Source of the DNA: Rhodoferax sp. | Lineage (GTDB): Bacteria; Pseudomonadota; Gammaproteobacteria; Burkholderiales; Burkholderiaceae_C | NCBI RefSeq assembly: GCF_028689305.1 | Contig: NZ_JAQTWM010000020.1 | Span: 1 to 41,838, forward strand | DNA length: 41,838 nucleotides | Direction of reading: 5' to 3' | Shown: positions 41,230 to 41,838 of the stretch, one piece after another | Layout: each line of letters begins with the position of its first letter | How positions within the stretch are numbered: position 1 is the stretch's first letter | Translations under genes and position numbers: made by a program | The notes under the pieces: model-generated | Seen by the model: only the letters and a program-made list of their open reading frames with translations | The model's database searches: none | Told to the model about the DNA's origin: nothing

Positions 41230-41838
41230 TCAATTTTTTTGCCGCGTCAAAACCCGAGCCAGAATATTCAGCCCCAGCACAGCGAGGGTGATCAGGAAAA
41301 CACCTGCCCAAGCCAACTTCTGCCAGTTTTCGTAAGGACTCATGGCAAATTTAAATATGGTGACGGGCAAGCTGGCCATGGGCTCACTCAAATTGGATGT
41401 CCAGAACTGGTTGCTCAGAGCCGTAAACAACAACGGGGCAGTTTCACCGGCTATCCGTGCCACCGCCAACAACACACCTGTGACAACACCTGCACGTGCC
41501 GAGCGCATGGTGATGCTCAAAATGACCTTCCATTTGGGTGCACCCAAGGCATAAGCGGCCTCGCGCAAACCGGCAGGGACCAACTGCAACATGTTTTCAG
41601 TGGTACGAATGACCACCGGAATCACAATCAAGGCCAATGCCGCAATACCAGCATAAGCAGAAAATGACTTGAATCGCGTGACCACCACGGCATACACAAA
41701 CAGGCCAATCACAATGGATGGTGCCGACAGCAGGATGTCGTTGACGAACCGTGTGACCGAAGCCAGCCAGCCCTTGGTATCGAATTCGGCCAGATAAATC
41801 CCAGCCATGACGCCTATCGGTGTCCCCACCAATGTAGC
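41230..41838 (-). CDS. pstA: Phosphate ABC transporter permease PstA (5' end outside window)
   Basis: The visible 202 or so residues are the C-terminal two-thirds of PstA, one of two membrane permeases of the Pst importer. Membrane segments and the EAA-like coupling loop ([22 protein letters not shown]) are present, as are [15 protein letters not shown] and the C-terminal [20 protein letters not shown]. The frame is open to the right edge, so the start lies beyond it; a TTG near 41832 is not a real start. It ends 32 bp before the pstB ATG. Confidence 0.93.
   Translation of the reverse strand, partial: ATLVGTPIGVMAGIYLAEFDTKGWLASVTRFVNDILLSAPSIVIGLFVYAVVVTRFKSFSAYAGIAALALIVIPVVIRTTENMLQLVPAGLREAAYALGAPKWKVILSITMRSARAGVVTGVLLAVARIAGETAPLLFTALSNQFWTSNLSEPMASLPVTIFKFAMSPYENWQKLAWAGVFLITLAVLGLNILARVLTRQKN

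Overview
The window looks like chromosomal DNA of a betaproteobacterium of the Burkholderiales, most likely a Comamonadaceae member close to Rhodoferax or Polaromonas. This rests on gene content and order (ffs next to dnaX, ybaB-recR, trxA-rho-rpmE type B, pst-phoU-phoB-phoR), on codon style, and on a short dispersed repeat (core GGGCTAGAGCC followed by a T-run) that recurs between genes. I ran no database search; all family calls come from reading motifs.

Region 1 (1-8.7 kb) is a complete type I-F CRISPR-Cas locus read leftward: cas1, cas2-3 fusion, then csy1 (cas8f), csy2 (cas5f), csy3 (cas7f), cas6f, an intrinsic terminator, an A+T-rich leader, and the leader-proximal repeat of an array that continues off the left edge. 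The most interesting element is in the 208-bp gap between cas3 and csy1. It holds a separate mini-array read rightward: two degenerate I-F repeats around a 24-nt spacer, with its own promoter and terminator. The spacer matches the csy1 promoter next to a correct CC PAM. The whole seed (positions 1-5, 7, 8) matches, two of the first three mismatches fall on the unpaired positions 6 and 12, and the match stops at position 17. I read it as a crRNA-like autorepressor (CreR type) that would let the Csy complex switch off its own operon without cutting.

Region 2 (8.7-10.9 kb) is a scar: a decayed, internally deleted second copy of the sbcB 3' end, an orphan Flp pilin gene, then intact sbcB. Region 3 (10.9-20.5 kb) holds relA with an alpha/beta hydrolase, 3-hydroxybutyrate dehydrogenase, a Ser/Thr kinase-HDOD-GAF protein overlapping a SIMPL-domain protein, and divergently an OmpR/EnvZ-type pair. 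Region 4 (20.5-29.5 kb) holds an RND pump with its adaptor, rnhA, a methyltransferase divergent from gloB, mltD, a MAPEG protein and recR. Region 5 (29.5-37.6 kb) holds ybaB, dnaX, the 4.5S RNA gene, a flavoprotein, trxA, rho, rpmE and an ArnT-like membrane glycosyltransferase. Region 6 (37.6 kb to the end) is the phosphate regulon: pstA (cut by the edge), pstB, phoU, phoB, phoR.

No transposase, integrase, tRNA or 16S/23S rRNA gene was recognised. Apart from the scar upstream of cas1, every intergenic stretch is under 300 bp.
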